The translations under genes and the position numbers were made by a program. This document shows, piece by piece, positions 34,408-47,445 of a DNA stretch of 64,000 bases. The notes beneath the pieces are model-generated. The model worked only from the letters and a program-made list of their open reading frames with translations. It made no database searches and was not told where the DNA came from. The stretch is from Paraphoma chrysanthemicola. Taxonomy: Eukaryota > Ascomycota > Dothideomycetes > Pleosporales > Phaeosphaeriaceae. Numbering within the stretch: position 1 is the first letter of the stretch; each line of letters opens with the position of its first letter. The stretch spans positions 2,046,001 to 2,110,000 of the forward strand of contig JAGMWG010000002.1 of assembly GCA_020744225.1 (NCBI GenBank), read 5' to 3'.

Positions 34408-37400
34408 AAGGACACCTCTCCCATTGAGTGGTGTTAGATTTCTTTTGTTCACGTTGTCATTTCATGAATCTTCTGGACATTTCATTTAATTCTTTTCCGG
34501 ACGGTTGGTTTGATACCCCACCCCAAGCCTCGCTCCCGTTCTACTACACTTGTCATTGGCCATTTGTCCAATAGCCTTGCTCATATTATTTGTAAAACCT
34601 AGTCCAGTCTCGTCTCTCTCGCGAGCCGGGCACGAATCTCCTTGTTGTATGTAATGCATTTCGGTATCTTGAGTATTTCCATACCTCGGTAGTCTTTGGA
34701 CATGGGTGGGTGGTTGGTAGTGTTGGGAATAGAAGTTATGGTGATGAGGTTACTCTCATTTTGACTCGGCGAAAGGATACAGGGAATAGGACATGTAGTT
34801 GACATTTCTACACTAGTATAGTAGTTGTAGATACCATACTCAGACCTCGGACTATCTAATCACATCACCGCTGCTCTCATCATGAGCAGAGCAGCGCTCA
34901 CACCATCTCGAAGTCAGCCCTGTCCCGTCCCTCATCCCAAGCTTTTCGTCTTTGAAGTTTGTATCTACATTTCAATGTTGCACAACATCAGCATCAACCT
35001 CACCGCATCCTACCCCAGTCCGCCATGCGCCCGCCATGATTTCTTTCTTTTCCCGTTATCCTGGAACTGGTAAGCCATATCCCGTCTCCGAGAAAAATAA
35101 ACAATAAACAAACCCCATATTTAACAGCAACCGTAACCTCCCTCGCATACGCCACGTTATCATGTCGTGTAATGCAGACTAAATAAAAACCCGACAACGT
35201 CTGTGCAGAAGTATTGGTTTTGCGACGCAGGGTGCTGTGCGACCGAATGCGAGGACTAGGTATATGTAGGGCATGGATGGATTTGGGGTTGTACGGCATT
35301 GGGAAGTTGCAGGTTGCAGGTGGGGTTTTATGCACCAATGGCGGAGGAGTGGGTTGTAAGGTAGGTAGGGGAGGCGGGATGTATTAATTCAAGTCTGATT
35401 ATTGTGTGGAGGTTTTGGAGGGATGTAAGTAAGGACGTGGTAGTGTGATGCTGGGTATAAGGTGTTTGTGACTAGCTCTTCTCACGTCCTGGGAGTTATG
35501 ATGATTTGGACAATAACGTTGACACCACGACGGCGCTTGGTGGTGATATCAGGAAGAGCCTTGATTGCCCGTCCATTGGGACTTTGTACTGAACTCGTCT
35601 CCTGCCTTGCGGGGCTGGACAGTGTCTTTTACCATGTCGAGGCACATATCGTGGGATGTAATAGTGCTTTTGATCACAGTCCGACCGAAAGGAGTTTCCT
35701 TTACTTGTGAGTATGTTAATAAGAACCCAGGAGAACCTTTTGAAGGAGTTTTGCGCTTGTTTCCACAGTCTGTAGGCTCCGGGGGCGGCGTGCCAGACAC
35801 TCACAACGCTTCCTGCCTGGGTGGTCGTGTACACCCTTGAAGTCGCTCGCTCACGAAGGGATGGCGTAGTCCCAGAGGATCCTACTACGAGAATCGAAAA
35901 CTAGAAAGAATCTTCTGAAGACATCAGGCTTCAGTATTCACAATGTCAGACCCAGTGGCACTAGTCTACCACAGTTGGGTTTGACAGGGCATGATTTGGT
36001 ACGGCATGTGTCTGGGTTTACGGTCAAGCTCAAGGTCATACCTGTGGACTTAACCCGCTCTTTCCAACTTTAGCAAGGTAGAAGCCTTCCTTTGATACTG
36101 TACTTGAATACGCCTCCTGCAGCGCCTGGGCGGGAGCAATTGTACGCCATAACGCCGGAGAGTACGCACGATAAGAGGGAGACCCACCGTGTGATGGAAT
36201 AAAAACAGAGACGAGATGAGTGAGTGATATCAGGGGTGGCGCCTGCTTGTCTTTTATCTTGCGCCAGTTGTGACGTCGTCGCTTTGTGACGAGGAAGGAG
36301 CGTTCAGGTAGCCTCCCAGACTACGAACCAAGCGAGCAAGGAGCAACACAGCAGATAGATACCAAGAATGCTTGGGTGCATGGAAAAGTTGCATGAGCTG
36401 CGACTTTGGTATGTGTTGTAGGAAGAGCGCAGGATGCACGTGCAGCAATTCGAAGTATATTAGAGTGAAGTGGCATGTGGAGAGAGTATTGTTACCCGCA
36501 CGACATCGAAAGATTGGCACGTCCTTCAAGCCAGGGATGAGGCTGTAATAGTAGCAGCAACAAATCGACGGACGATGGGGTAACGTGGCATACTGGGCCC
36601 TGGGCGCTCATATCGGCAGCGCTGCCAGCTCACCGCACATATTTTGAACATAGCAAAGGCTCTGGCAACGAAGTAGATCACGCAAAGCACTGTTGAACTG
36701 GTAACTTGGCTCTCACCAAAGATCCCATCCATGTGCAGTGGTGCAACCTTGAAGGCGGCTCAATAAAATCGTCCAGTCTGTCCTGCCAAGATCCTGACTG
36801 GAGAGCAATTGCGAGACGCGTTCGTCGAGTGCAATTCAGCCACTGAAGCCGTCTGCAATGGTTTGAATTTGACGCGGACGGGTTGTGTGTTGAAAAAGCG
36901 AGCACCGACGAAGATTTCATGTTGAGTGGCGAAATGCACAACGCCCCCAAGCTGCAGTCAGCGAACAGCTGATGCTATGTGGTATGCCGCTTTCTCAGCG
37001 TGCGATATCATGATGGCGTAGAAGTCTTGATCGCGTTCGTTGGTCATATGCGTCAGACACAGGACAAAGAAACGTTGGGGTGATTTCTTGCCGTTCGGAC
37101 AGAAGGCGTCGCCACAGCACAGAGACATGGACGAGGTGGTTGGCGGCTCACGACGTGATTTGGTGGTTTGCCGAATGGAGCCGCTGTGCAATAAGGTAAC
37201 CCGGGCGCCAGCTATAGCTCGAGCATCAACGGAGAAATTAACGCCTCGAGATGCTCGCCGTGTTCGAAGATTGGCGGAGCAGGAGCAGGGACGGTTGAAC
37301 GGACAGGCTGCAATCCTCCGAAGCTGTGCATGCTGGAAGGGCGCTCGCAGGCTGCGTTGTTGTGCGATACTCTGTCAAATAACTGGAGGCGTTCACTAGC

Positions 37401-37913
37401 GTTCAACCAACCCGCCGTGCCCGCTAACTTACTCCCCACCACCGACAGCTCTTCCATACACTCGCACGATACGACGGCCACTCGCTCTCTCCTCCGCTCG
37501 TGCTTTGGCGCCTCTGTGTTGTGTATCGATTCGGATTCTGCGTTTCACTTGCTTCCAAATAACCACACGAAATCTCCTATCTCGCACCCGCGTCAGCGGC
37601 GACTCCCCGAGGCACTCACGACACCGCACGCCTCGCCTTGCCTCCAGCCACCGCACGAGATCTTCCTGCACGTTGCGGCTACGGGTGTATCGACATGTAC
37701 TGCTGTTAGAACGCCATCTCCGACTGCGTGTTGCTGCTTCACCGAGCGCACGCCCGCCTCCCGAGGTCTATCGTCACTACCTCACGACCGGCGGTTCGGC
37801 CCTGTCTGCGGCAGTGAAGCGGGCGACAGTCTCCATTCAGGCCTGCTTCCACGCGAAAGCACTCGCACAGCTCTCATCGCGCATACGGCCTCGCCCACAC
37901 AAGGCTACACATC
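34408..37913. other. 3.5-kb intergenic region upstream of cdc4
   Basis: No gene is supported in the longest gap of the window. Overlapping minus-strand frames at 35496-35834 are the best candidates but have no ATG start or domain. The last 500 bases before 37914 are C-rich with several short upstream frames, such as a four-codon one at 37695-37709. A long promoter or leader for cdc4 is plausible. Confidence 0.5.
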
Positions 37914-40900
37914 ATGGCATCCCCCCCTGCGGGCCTCGCCCTCGACAGCCGGTCGGCGACAGTGCAGAAGGACGCGGTCGACCCGTATGCGACCATGGGC
38001 CAGTTCTCGTTCGCGCCGGCGACCAAGACGACTGTTGTCACTACTACCTACACGACTACAACCACATTCCCGCCGTTGTGCGTGAACGCCCCAGGGAGCC
38101 TCAGCGAACGCGACCCCAAAGAATACCCCCTGGCCCACGTGCAAGCACCCGAGTCAATACGGAAGATATATTTCGATGCTGGGGGACAGCTGGCGTGCTA
38201 TGAGGAGGCGGACACCGCCGCGAGTAAAGTGCACGAGGTACGCATCTAGCGGGTCCAGGGATATGCCTGTCACCAGAACGGTTCACGTTCGAGCTGCTCC
38301 TGTTTCAATAACTGTAACTAACCGTCCCACCCCACAGCACAAGGCTCTGCAAAACTCACTGCGGTCCTCCAACGGCACTCTGAAGAAGGTCGAATCCTTC
38401 AATGGCCCGCCCGTGTTCGCGACACCAAGCCGCATGACTCGACCCAACTTCAGCGCCCAGAATCCAGCGATGCGTGCCGTTTCCGGCCGACGAAAGCGAG
38501 ACGACCTGGATGACACCCCATCCGTACCCTCCATAAAGGAAGCTGCCGAGCTGGCCAGTTTGCATCGTCGAAGCAAAAAGCCGCGGATATCGAAACACGG
38601 CGACAACAGAGACGATGTCGCTCGCGCAGGCTCAAATTTCACGCCAGACGATATGGAAGAGCCCGTGCCAGCAACTCCTGACACTGATCTTGGGACGCTG
38701 GTTGCATCGAAGCAACCCAAGGCTCACGCAGGCTCCTCCCTTCGCACCAGTATGAATTCGTCCCAGCAGCCTGGTCGGACGCAACCACCACCGCGATGGC
38801 AGCTCCAGGAACCATCAGATGGACCGTCCAACGCCGACAACGGTTCTTTTGGTGCTTATGAGATGTCTCCCGAGCGGTCTTTCCCCACAAGTATTCTCGA
38901 TGGGCCTGGAGTCGCTGCTACACCACCAATCGCCGAATCGGACAGAGAGCCAGCTGGTCCATTCGTCGACGATGCCTCATTCTCCTCAGCTCGACTCACC
39001 CCACTTGACACCGGATCTGCACTCGACGCCAGTCTACCGAGCCCTAGTCTGTCTCCTATCACTGCCGCCGCTAATGCTCAGCAAAGTGCCAGCGGCGCCT
39101 CGTATCTCGGCGCACCTGGTGACTACGACCCCAACGATGTTTCAGGACTTGACCTCTCGCAGACTGGAATGGGAGACTTCCCGCTCTTTCCTTCAGGTTC
39201 TCGGCACCTTGATATGCCAGACGTGCATGAAGTGGTCAGCCCGAACCCGCAGTTGCTGACACCCACCGTGATGGACATACCCAATATGCTGAGCTCATTC
39301 GATGCTCTGCCGGAACAGATGAAATCTTATGTCATGTATCAATTACTTCGACGATGCACAAAGCCGACACTGCACTTCGTCGCCGATGTAGTGAATCCAG
39401 CTCTGAAGCGAGACTTCATCGCCTCGCTGCCCGCGGAACTTGGTCTCGAGATTATAGGATACCTGGATGTCAAGAGCATGTGCAATGCAGCGCAGGTATC
39501 GCGATATTGGCGAGGACTCGTCGACACTCACGAGAGTGCTTGGAAAGATCTCATCGAAAAGGACGGCTACAATCTTCCCCATGGCGAGCTAGAGCGTGCG
39601 GTACAAGAAGGCTGGGGTTGGCAGTACCCTGACTCACAGGATAGCTATGAGCGCGATCTAAGGACTGCCACTCTTTCGTCCAGATCCGACAATGAAGGGC
39701 ACATCGCGTCCATCAGCGCACTTCACAACCCATCAGGCAACGATCATGAGGGTGCAGTTACGCGCTCATCGTCAACACGACAGAAGAGGAAGGCCAGCAG
39801 CAAGCATGGCGCCTCTAAGAAGCAGCGTAAGAAGATCTCTACATTGGTGAGGAGCCAGGTTGCTCTCTACTCGAGGTCTACAGAGTCGCAGGAAGGGCCA
39901 AATGCCTTTGCACAGCGTGCTCAAGATGCTATCCCTGACCCCAATGTGGGACTGCCTAGCCTGCGCAGCATGCATCTTTTCAAATCTCTCTATCAGCGGC
40001 ACCATCTCATTCGGAAAAGCTGGATGGCGGAGGACACAAAGCCCAAACATATCGCGTTTCGTGCACATCAACGTCACGTTGTCACTTGCCTCCAATTCGA
40101 CACCGATAAAATCCTGACTGGCAGCGATGACACGAATATCAACGTCTACGATACTAAGACCGGGGCTATCCGCAGTCGACTGGAGGGTCACGAAGGCGGT
40201 GTCTGGGCGCTGCAGTATGAAGGCAATACTTTGGTGTCTGGCTCCACGGATCGGTCAGTGCGAGTGTGGGACATTGAAAAGGGCAAGTGTACGCAGGTCT
40301 TCCAAGGACACACTTCCACTGTACGATGCCTCGTTATCCTCAAGCCCACCCAGATCGGAGAGACCTTGGACGGGCAACCAATCCTCATGCCCAAAGAGGA
40401 GCTCATCATTACCGGCTCACGAGACTCTACCCTTCGTGTATGGAAGCTGCCCAAGCCTGGAGACCGCAGCATCATGCAAACCGGCGCATCTTCCAACGAC
40501 CACGACAACCCTTACTTCATCCGTGCTCTCACAGGTCACCATCACTCCGTCCGCGCGATTGCTGCTCACGGTGACACTCTTGTTAGCGGCAGCTACGACT
40601 GCACTGTCCGAGTGTGGAAGATATCTACTGGCGAAGTCCTCCAGCGTCTTCAAGGCCATTCGCAGAAGGTCTATAGTGTAGTCTTGGACCATGAGCGCAA
40701 TCGGTGTATTAGTGGTTCCATGGACAATATGGTCAAGGTCTGGTCTCTTGAGACGGGTGCATGCCTCTTCACACTCGAAGGCCATACCTCCCTGGTTGGC
40801 TTGCTAGACCTGAGTCACGGCCGACTTGTTTCTGCGGCTGCCGACTCTACACTGCGCATCTGGGATCCCGAAAACGGTCAATGCAAGAGCAGGCTTTGCG

Positions 40901-41279
40901 CACATACCGGAGCCATCACTTGCTTCCAGCATGACGGTCAGAAGGTCATTTCAGGCTCTGATCGTACCTTAAAGATGTGGAATGTTCAGACAGGCGAGTT
41001 TGTCAAAGACCTGTTGACCGACCTGAGCGGCGTATGGCAGGTCAAGTTCAATGAGCGTCGATGTGTTGCTGCTGTTCAGCGGAACAGCATGACATATATT
41101 GAGGTAAGCACCATCATCACTTCAGACTATCAGATTACTGACAAGTCCAGGTACTTGACTTTGGCGCATCACGCGATGGTGTGCCTGCCGACCAGCGAGG
41201 CCGCCGCATAGTCGTCAACAGCAAGGGCCACGAGATCGAGGACATTACCGAAGATGCCATGGATGCAGACCAAGTTTAG
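37914..41279 (+). CDS. cdc4: F-box/WD40 protein Cdc4, substrate receptor of SCF ligase
   Basis: Cdc4 selects phosphorylated substrates such as CDK inhibitors for SCF ubiquitination. Exons 37914-38237, 38338-41103 and 41151-41279 give 1072 residues. Exon 1 carries a conserved fungal N-terminal module (Q-F-S-F-A-P-A, S-L-S-E-R-D-P-K-E-Y-P-L-A-H, E-S-I-R-K-I-Y-F-D-A-G-G-Q). The F-box starts near residue 471 (S-L-P-A-E-L-G-L-E-I-I-G-Y-L). From about residue 684, eight WD-type repeats can be counted (for example L-V-S-G-S-Y-D-C-T-V-R-V-W), consistent with the eight-bladed propeller of Cdc4. The final exon supplies the end of the last blade and a short acidic tail. Residues 110-430 are disordered and Ser/Pro-rich. 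The start at 37914 is chosen because the conserved module begins soon after it. Confidence 0.93.
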
Positions 41280-41813
41280 GATCTGCCATTACGACCGACT
41301 GTTTCCTACACACCAGCATGCTTAAAAGCTATACCCCTTATGCGATTCGTTTGCGACACGACATCATGACGATTTCATCTGTTACCTGGACCGGTTTGTC
41401 CAGAGGCGTGCATCAGTCACACAGTTTGTGAGGCCTGTATTTCGAATATCCACAAGTGTGCAAGGCGTTATGTTAGGATATGAGGTTCACATTGCATAGC
41501 TCTGGCGTTTGTATGCATTCACAAGGGCGTCTGCGGACGAGCCTGACACGGAAGGTCCTGATCGTTCAGACCAATTACGAAGAGAAACAATCAATACAAG
41601 TATATCATCAATAATTGCGTGCTGGAATCTTGTGTGACGTGTTGGTAGTCTGACGTGACTTTGGGAGAGAGCGGCCACTCGGAAGAGCCCCGCCACCGCC
41701 GCGACGCAAGTGCTCGGAGCTTCAGCAAACAACGCGCTCATGATATCTACCACATTCCCTGACGCTTGACCCTTACACTCGTTGGCAATGGTCGTCTTGT
41801 TCGAAATCCCCTG
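41280..41813. other. Intergenic region with short upstream ORF
   Basis: This is the 3' region of cdc4 and the leader of the BRAP2-like gene. It ends with the upstream ORF at 41788-41814, listed separately. Confidence 0.5.
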
Positions 41814-41814
41814 A
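41788..41814 (+). promoter_or_regulatory. Upstream ORF overlapping the etp1 start (TGATG)
   Basis: An ATG in good context (gcaATGg) opens an eight-residue frame, M-V-V-L-F-E-I-P. Its stop TGA shares its last base with the start ATG of the main protein at 41814. Such stop-start overlaps can couple translation by reinitiation. Confidence 0.5.
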
Positions 41815-43992
41815 TGCCGGCCTACTTCTTCCATCTCACCTTTGAGCTGTATCCGTCGCGCGCGTCTTCCAAAACCACCTACACCCCGCCGCCGCAGACA
41901 AACATCTTCACTTCGCCGCTTCCCATACACCGGAGAGCGTCGTGGGGATCGCTTACGCCGACGTCGCCGACATATGGAAGCTCACTGAAGCCCATAGCCT
42001 CGAGCAGCGACGCTCTTCAACCTGCCGCGCCCCGCGAACGGCCTCCTCCTACTCGCCGCATCAGCCAGCGGACGCGAACGTCATTCTCGGACCACCACGA
42101 CAGCCCCGTTCCAGTCGTCAAGCCGCCAAAGCGACCAGGCCATAGGCGGACTCAAAGCTTTGCGCACCGAGACTGGCGCTTCGACACCATCTCCATCACC
42201 AGCATCGACATGAGCACGAGCAATGGCGACGAGACCGCCAGACCGCGCGCAAAGTCCCTCAAGCACCCGGCGCAGGCGCAGAATACGGGTGGTCTCGCCA
42301 CAAAGGGCAAGTTCATACCCTCGGACCTAAAGGATACAGAGGTGGGCTGGGGCGTTGTGCACCTGTACCGCGATGGACAGGAGACCCCCGGTTTATACGA
42401 TGAGATTGACGGAGCAAACCAAGACTTCAACGAGGATGAGTGCACGACGCTGTGTATCCTGGCGGTCCCTTCTTATATGACGCCATCAGACTTCTTGGGC
42501 TTCGTGGGCGAACAGACACGCGAAAACGTGTCGCACTTCAGACTCATCAAGACCAGCAGGGCGAACAAGTACATGGTGCTGATGAAGTTCCGCGAGGCGA
42601 AGAGGGCTAGAGAATGGAGGAAAGAGTGGAATGGCAAAGCCTTCAATAGCATGGAGGTAAGACAGCCGCTCTTGTGCCTTTTCATCTTACTGACATTACT
42701 AGCCCGAGTATTGTCACGTAGTCTTTGTAAAGTCGATCAATTTCCAGAACGGCGACTCGAATCGCGACCCTACTTCGTATCCAGACCTCACAAACGACCC
42801 CTTCGCCCCGGCCGCGACGAAGCAGCCCATCGCTCCCTTACCACCGGCAACCAGCGTTTCCTCGCCCGTTGAAGCACCTTCACTAGCATCCTCCCTCACA
42901 GTGAAGCCACACGCCCCACCCACACCCGCGCTTGTTGAACTTCCTACCTGCCCTGTGTGTCTCGAACGTATGGATGAGACCACTGGCCTTCTCACAATCC
43001 TCTGTCAACACGTCTTCCACTGCGCCTGTCTTGAAAAGTGGCGTGGTTCGGGTTGTCCAGTGTGCCGCTATACACAAAATGATGCCTTTACCACGCACCG
43101 CGGCGCTGACGGCGAGACACCCGACAACGAATGCAGTGTGTGCGGCTCCACACAAAATCTCTGGATTTGCCTCATCTGCGGCAACATTGGCTGCGGTCGT
43201 TACGACTCTGCGCATGCTTTTGCCCACTACGAAGCCACATCGCACACCTACGCCATGGACGTGGTGACGCAGCACGTCTGGGACTACGCCGGAGACGGCT
43301 ACGTCCACCGCCTCATCCAGAACAAAGCCGACGGCAAGCTCGTTGACATGCCCGCCTCGACTCACGGCTCAGTGGGCGCCCCCGGCATGACCGGCTACGC
43401 CAACGACACTGTCCCGCGCGAGAAGCTCGACAACATGGGCATGGAATACGCTTACCTTTTGACATCACAACTCGAGTCCCAACGCGCCTATTTTGAAGAA
43501 CAACTCGAGCGCGCCGTGGATAAGGCCGCCAAAGCCGCATCATCTGCAGACGAAGCATCGCGTGCTGTTGCAGGCTTGAGCCAGAAACTCGACAAACTGA
43601 CACTCCAATACACTGATGCGCAAAGTACTATTGCAGCTCTAGAAAAAGAGCTCGACCGCACCAAAGCAAAGTCCACATCCGCAACTAATCTCGCACGCAC
43701 CCTGACAAAACAATACAAGGAAGAACACACAATCAACGAGTCCCTCCTCAGCCGCATCAAGCACTTGGAACAAAAAGCCGCAGATGCAGACGTCAGAGCC
43801 CAGGACTTGGAGGCCCAGAAAGTGGATCTCGAGGAACAGAATCGCGATTTGAGCTTCTTCATCGCGGGCCAGGAGAAGTTGAAAGAGATGCAGGGAAATG
43901 AAATTATGGGGTTACAGGAGGGCGAGGTTGAGGGCGGGACGGTGGAAGTGGGTGAGAAGAAGGGGAGGAGGAAGGGGAAGAAGAAGGTGTAG
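41814..43992 (+). CDS. etp1: BRAP2/Etp1-type RING and UBP zinc-finger protein
   Basis: Exons 41814-42656 and 42703-43992 give 710 residues. Domains in order: an N-terminal M-P-A-Y-F-F-H-L-T-F-E-L-Y motif; a BRAP2 RRM-like domain (about 200-295) that spans the intron; a RING finger starting at C364 (C-P-V-C-L-E-R-M, then C-Q-H-V-F-H-C-A-C-L and C-P-V-C-R); a UBP-type zinc finger (about 425-490, C-S-V-C-G ... C-L-I-C-G-N-I-G-C-G-R); a long coiled coil (about 520-690); and a Lys-rich C-terminus. The human relative BRAP/IMP is a Ras-responsive E3 ligase. Yeast Etp1 is needed for ethanol tolerance and binds ubiquitin. The frame is open upstream from a TTG, but the ATG at 41814 matches the family start. 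Confidence 0.92.
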
Positions 43993-44738
43993 ATGGTGCT
44001 TGAGAGGGGATAAGGGGAGAATTGAACGAGGGTTTCATTATCGGAAATCTATCTGGGCATATTGATTAGCGGCATAGGCATTCGGCGCATGAGATACCCA
44101 TAATTAGATTTTACTTTACACACTTTTGACCAGGTTTGGACATCAGCATTCTGATATTTGCATCATTACCTTTTCACAGTCCTTCACGTACGTTGATTCT
44201 CCATCATGCGTCATGTCATTGAAATCAAAGCAATTCAGTATGAAAGTTCAATTCATTATACAACTCCAGTCCCCCTCACCCAACCCAGGAGAACGCCCCC
44301 CAAAACACCGCAAAGATATATATGTACACATGTCCATGTCAGGAAGAAGGTAGCTCGTCCGTCTCGGTCGTCAATTCATGTCATGCTGAGTTTCGTCAAA
44401 GAAGGAAGGAAGGTGAAGAAACAGTCGCTCCAGTCATTCTGGAAAGCGAAAAGGAAAGCTGATAAACAAGAATCCGAATGGCGCCAAAGGAGAATAGTCC
44501 GCCGAATAATGCATCTTAGTGTCGATGATGGCTAGATTGGTGAGAGTAGCATGCAATTGAGGAGGCGAGGTGGCTGACAAGTTGGTGGTGTGATGCTGTG
44601 TCGATTACCAAGTCCTGTTTGCAAGATACGCAGTCACGGGCTGTCGAAGTATCCAAGTCGTTAGATCGAGCGTGGTGGCGTATGTAACTTGCCAAGCAAC
44701 AATGTGTCAATGGCATCCCCTGTCAAAACCCCAATTGT
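43993..44738. other. Convergent intergenic region
   Basis: This lies between etp1 (+) and the GBD/FH3 protein (-). No gene is recognised. Confidence 0.5.
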
Positions 44739-47445
44739 TTAGATCCAGTCATCATCTTTCATGCCACCAGCAACGCCGATCTCCTTCTCAAAGCCTAGCC
44801 CAAGATCCAGCTTCGGCGCCATGATTTGCGGTGCCTTCTCCGCCTTCTTCTTCGGGCTCTGCTTGACAGGAGAACTGACGCCGCTTTTGCCCTCGCCTGG
44901 ACCCATGCGCACGGTCTTGACGTCCCAGTCGTCTGCCAGTGCGGCACCAATCCACACCTTGACGCTGTCGTGGACAGCGCCGTAGTACTTGGGGTTGCAA
45001 GCGCGTAGGTGACCCATGAGACGTTCAAAGCCAGAGACTTTGAGTTCTTGACGGAAAGCGTTACGAGCGTCGCGAGAAGGAAGGCTGGCGATGAGACCAT
45101 TGAGAAGATCAATGTGCGTAGCGAGATAGTTGGTTGCGTCCCACTCGACACCTCCAACGTAGGGAGCCGCTGGAACGATGGCGCGCTGGCCAGGGAAGTG
45201 GATTTTTGCGTAAGACTTGTCGGCAGCCTTGGCTGGAGGAACAGGAATAACGTTGAGGTGGTGGATGAAGATCCAAAACACTTCTTTCGTAACATTGGTC
45301 ATTTCCTTGCACCACACCTGGTATGGTCGTGGCTCTCGCATTTGCAGGATGAATGGGACAGTCGAGGACTCCTTCTCCTTGACTGGATCCTTGAGGTACT
45401 TCAAGAGCTGGGTGGCACGTGTCTCAAGCTCGCTCTCTGGCGCCATGGAGATGTGTGCGAAGATGATCTCAATAATGAGCTCACGCGTAGTGAACTCGCT
45501 CGGTCCCTTGTGTTCTTCATCGAACAACATGCCCAGAAGAGCAGGGTAAAGAGTCGAAGCAATCTCTTTAAGCTGCTTGAGGGCGGTCGCTGTGGTGCAC
45601 AAGCCCTTGAGGCATCGCAGGAGCTCGTGAAGCAGGATATCCTCGTGGTCGTCACGCCATTCGATCTCCATGATGCGGTGAAGGAGTCCGACAAGCTCCG
45701 TCATACCACCCTCCTGGATGAATGCATCGACCCAATCGACTGTTTCGTTGCGGAGCAGCAGGCGGAGCTTGTGCAGTTTGCCCACTTCCACGTCGCGGGG
45801 CTTAGGCGTCTTTTTGAGATACTTGATGAACTCATCAGGCTTCACTGCCTTCGCTCCATTCGACACAGACCTGTCGGAGGCATTTGATACAAGAGATCTA
45901 GTCGAGGGTGACTTTGGTATCGGATTCGTCTTGGAAGATGCTTTCCTCTCATTCGAGTCTGCCTTCTGCTTCTTGGTGGGCGAATCACTTCTACTGAATG
46001 TGAAGGTCCTGCTTCGTGGGCGCTCGCGCTTAGTAGAGCCCGCTTTATCTGTTTGTGAAGCAACGTCATCCTCGTCAATGGGTCCATCTCGCGACTTGGA
46101 AGAACGTGTCAGACCTGGCTTGGAGGACGGTCGCCCATCACTTTCGCCAATCGAAGAGTGTGCCGATGGCGCTCTAGAAGCCTGTGGAGTATTATGCATG
46201 CGAACAAAATCGGCCTTGACTTCAAGCTTCAGTGTCCGCATCTGCGCACGCTGGTGTGTGGGGATATTTCGTGATTCCTAGACAAGTCAGCAACCGGGAA
46301 GAACTATGAAGCCACTCTCTACTTACGAGCACCTCCTCAAACTCCGCATCCACCTGCTTAGGATCAAGCTTGGTGGGAGATGACGGCGCCTCCATCTGGC
46401 GACTCTTGCCGTTGAATGCAGCGACAGCAGCCATGACCCTGTTAGGCTTCTTCGATGGACTCGCTGGCGGTGCCACATCCTTCCTGCTGGTGTCGGTGCT
46501 CGCACGCCCCATTTGCGGCCTCACCTGCATGCCCTTTGCAGATGCGCTCTCCTTAATGCGCGCTTCATTACCCTTGGTATCGGACAATGGTGCCCGCTCG
46601 TTACTTTTCTTGCGGCCGAATGTCTCAAGAATTGAAGTTGTGGAGGAAGTCTTAGGGACCACCATTGACTTGGGTCGTTCCTTTGTAGCTGGGCGTTGCT
46701 GCAGTGACGGCTGGCCATAGTCAAAGAAGTTGCGCTGTTTGGATGGAGAGTAGTGCTGAGGTGTGTAGAGCGCAATCTCGTCTTCGATGCTCCGTCGCTG
46801 GTCATTCAATGGCACCTTGCTCGTGGTAGTGATCTCCTGTAGGGGCTCGGTCGAGCTGAATTCGGCCCAGATGGGCGTACGCGGTGGCGCGGGTGCATTA
46901 GAGGAGCTTGGTGGTGTCGTATTCTCTTTGTCACGAGGCTGTTTTACGGGCGACTGCTTGCCTTCCTTGGACCTCCCCTTGCCGAACATGGAGGCTAAGT
47001 TGGTCGACGACTTTGTTTTCTTCGGCTTCTCGCCCATGAACTCCTCCTCTCGTGGTCGCCGAACATCCATAGACTTCTTAGGCTTTGTCTTGTCCTCCTT
47101 GTTCGCCAGCGATCGCAAAGAGACGGAGCTGAGCGTCTTCTTATGTAAGCTCTTTGGCCTCGAGCTGGTCTCTTGGTGCTTGCGCGGAGAGGGCGGGTTG
47201 ATAGGAATGTTCTCGGTGCGTGTCGCAGCCCGCAGCTGCGAGTGCGGGTGGTCTGGGGGCAGAAAGGGCGTGTGGACGTTGGGGGCGGGCATGTAAGGCG
47301 CGGCAAGAGGCTGGTTCTTCTTCAGCTCAAGACCGTCCGAGGGCGTGCGCTTGTGGTTCCTGGAGGTGATCATGGACTTGAGGACGGAGGCCGACTTGTT
47401 ACGTCGGTGCCCTGCAGCGGGTGCGGCGGACTGCGGTGTCGCCAT
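44739..47445 (-). CDS. Formin-type GBD/FH3 domain protein without FH1/FH2 (Rid1-like)
   Basis: Two exons, 46327-47445 and 44739-46277, encode 885 residues. The first 380 residues are basic and disordered (N-K-S-A-S-V-L-K-S-M-I-T near the start), with many Ser/Pro sites. The second half carries the GTPase-binding and armadillo-like FH3 fold of diaphanous formins. Features there are F-I-K-Y-L-K-K-T-P, L-R-N-E-T-V-D-W-V-D-A-F-I and E-I-E-W-R, followed by L-H-E-L-L-R-C-L-K-G-L. No Pro-rich FH1 and no actin-nucleating FH2 domain follow, and the protein ends soon after (M-K-D-D-D-W-I). A fission-yeast protein of this layout is annotated as Rid1, a predicted GTPase-binding protein. A role as a Rho-type GTPase effector in polarity is inferred from the domain. 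The start is the ATG at 47445; the TTG at 47463 was rejected. Confidence 0.85.

Noticed and set aside
35496..35834. Minus-strand coding fragment
   Set aside because: The candidate frames lack ATG starts, and no combination of donor and acceptor joined them. Kept only as a weak finding for the whole gap.
37505..38203. 232-codon plus-strand frame overlapping the cdc4 start
   Set aside because: It overlaps exon 1 of cdc4 in another frame. Exon 1 itself matches the Cdc4 N-terminal module, so this is a shadow.
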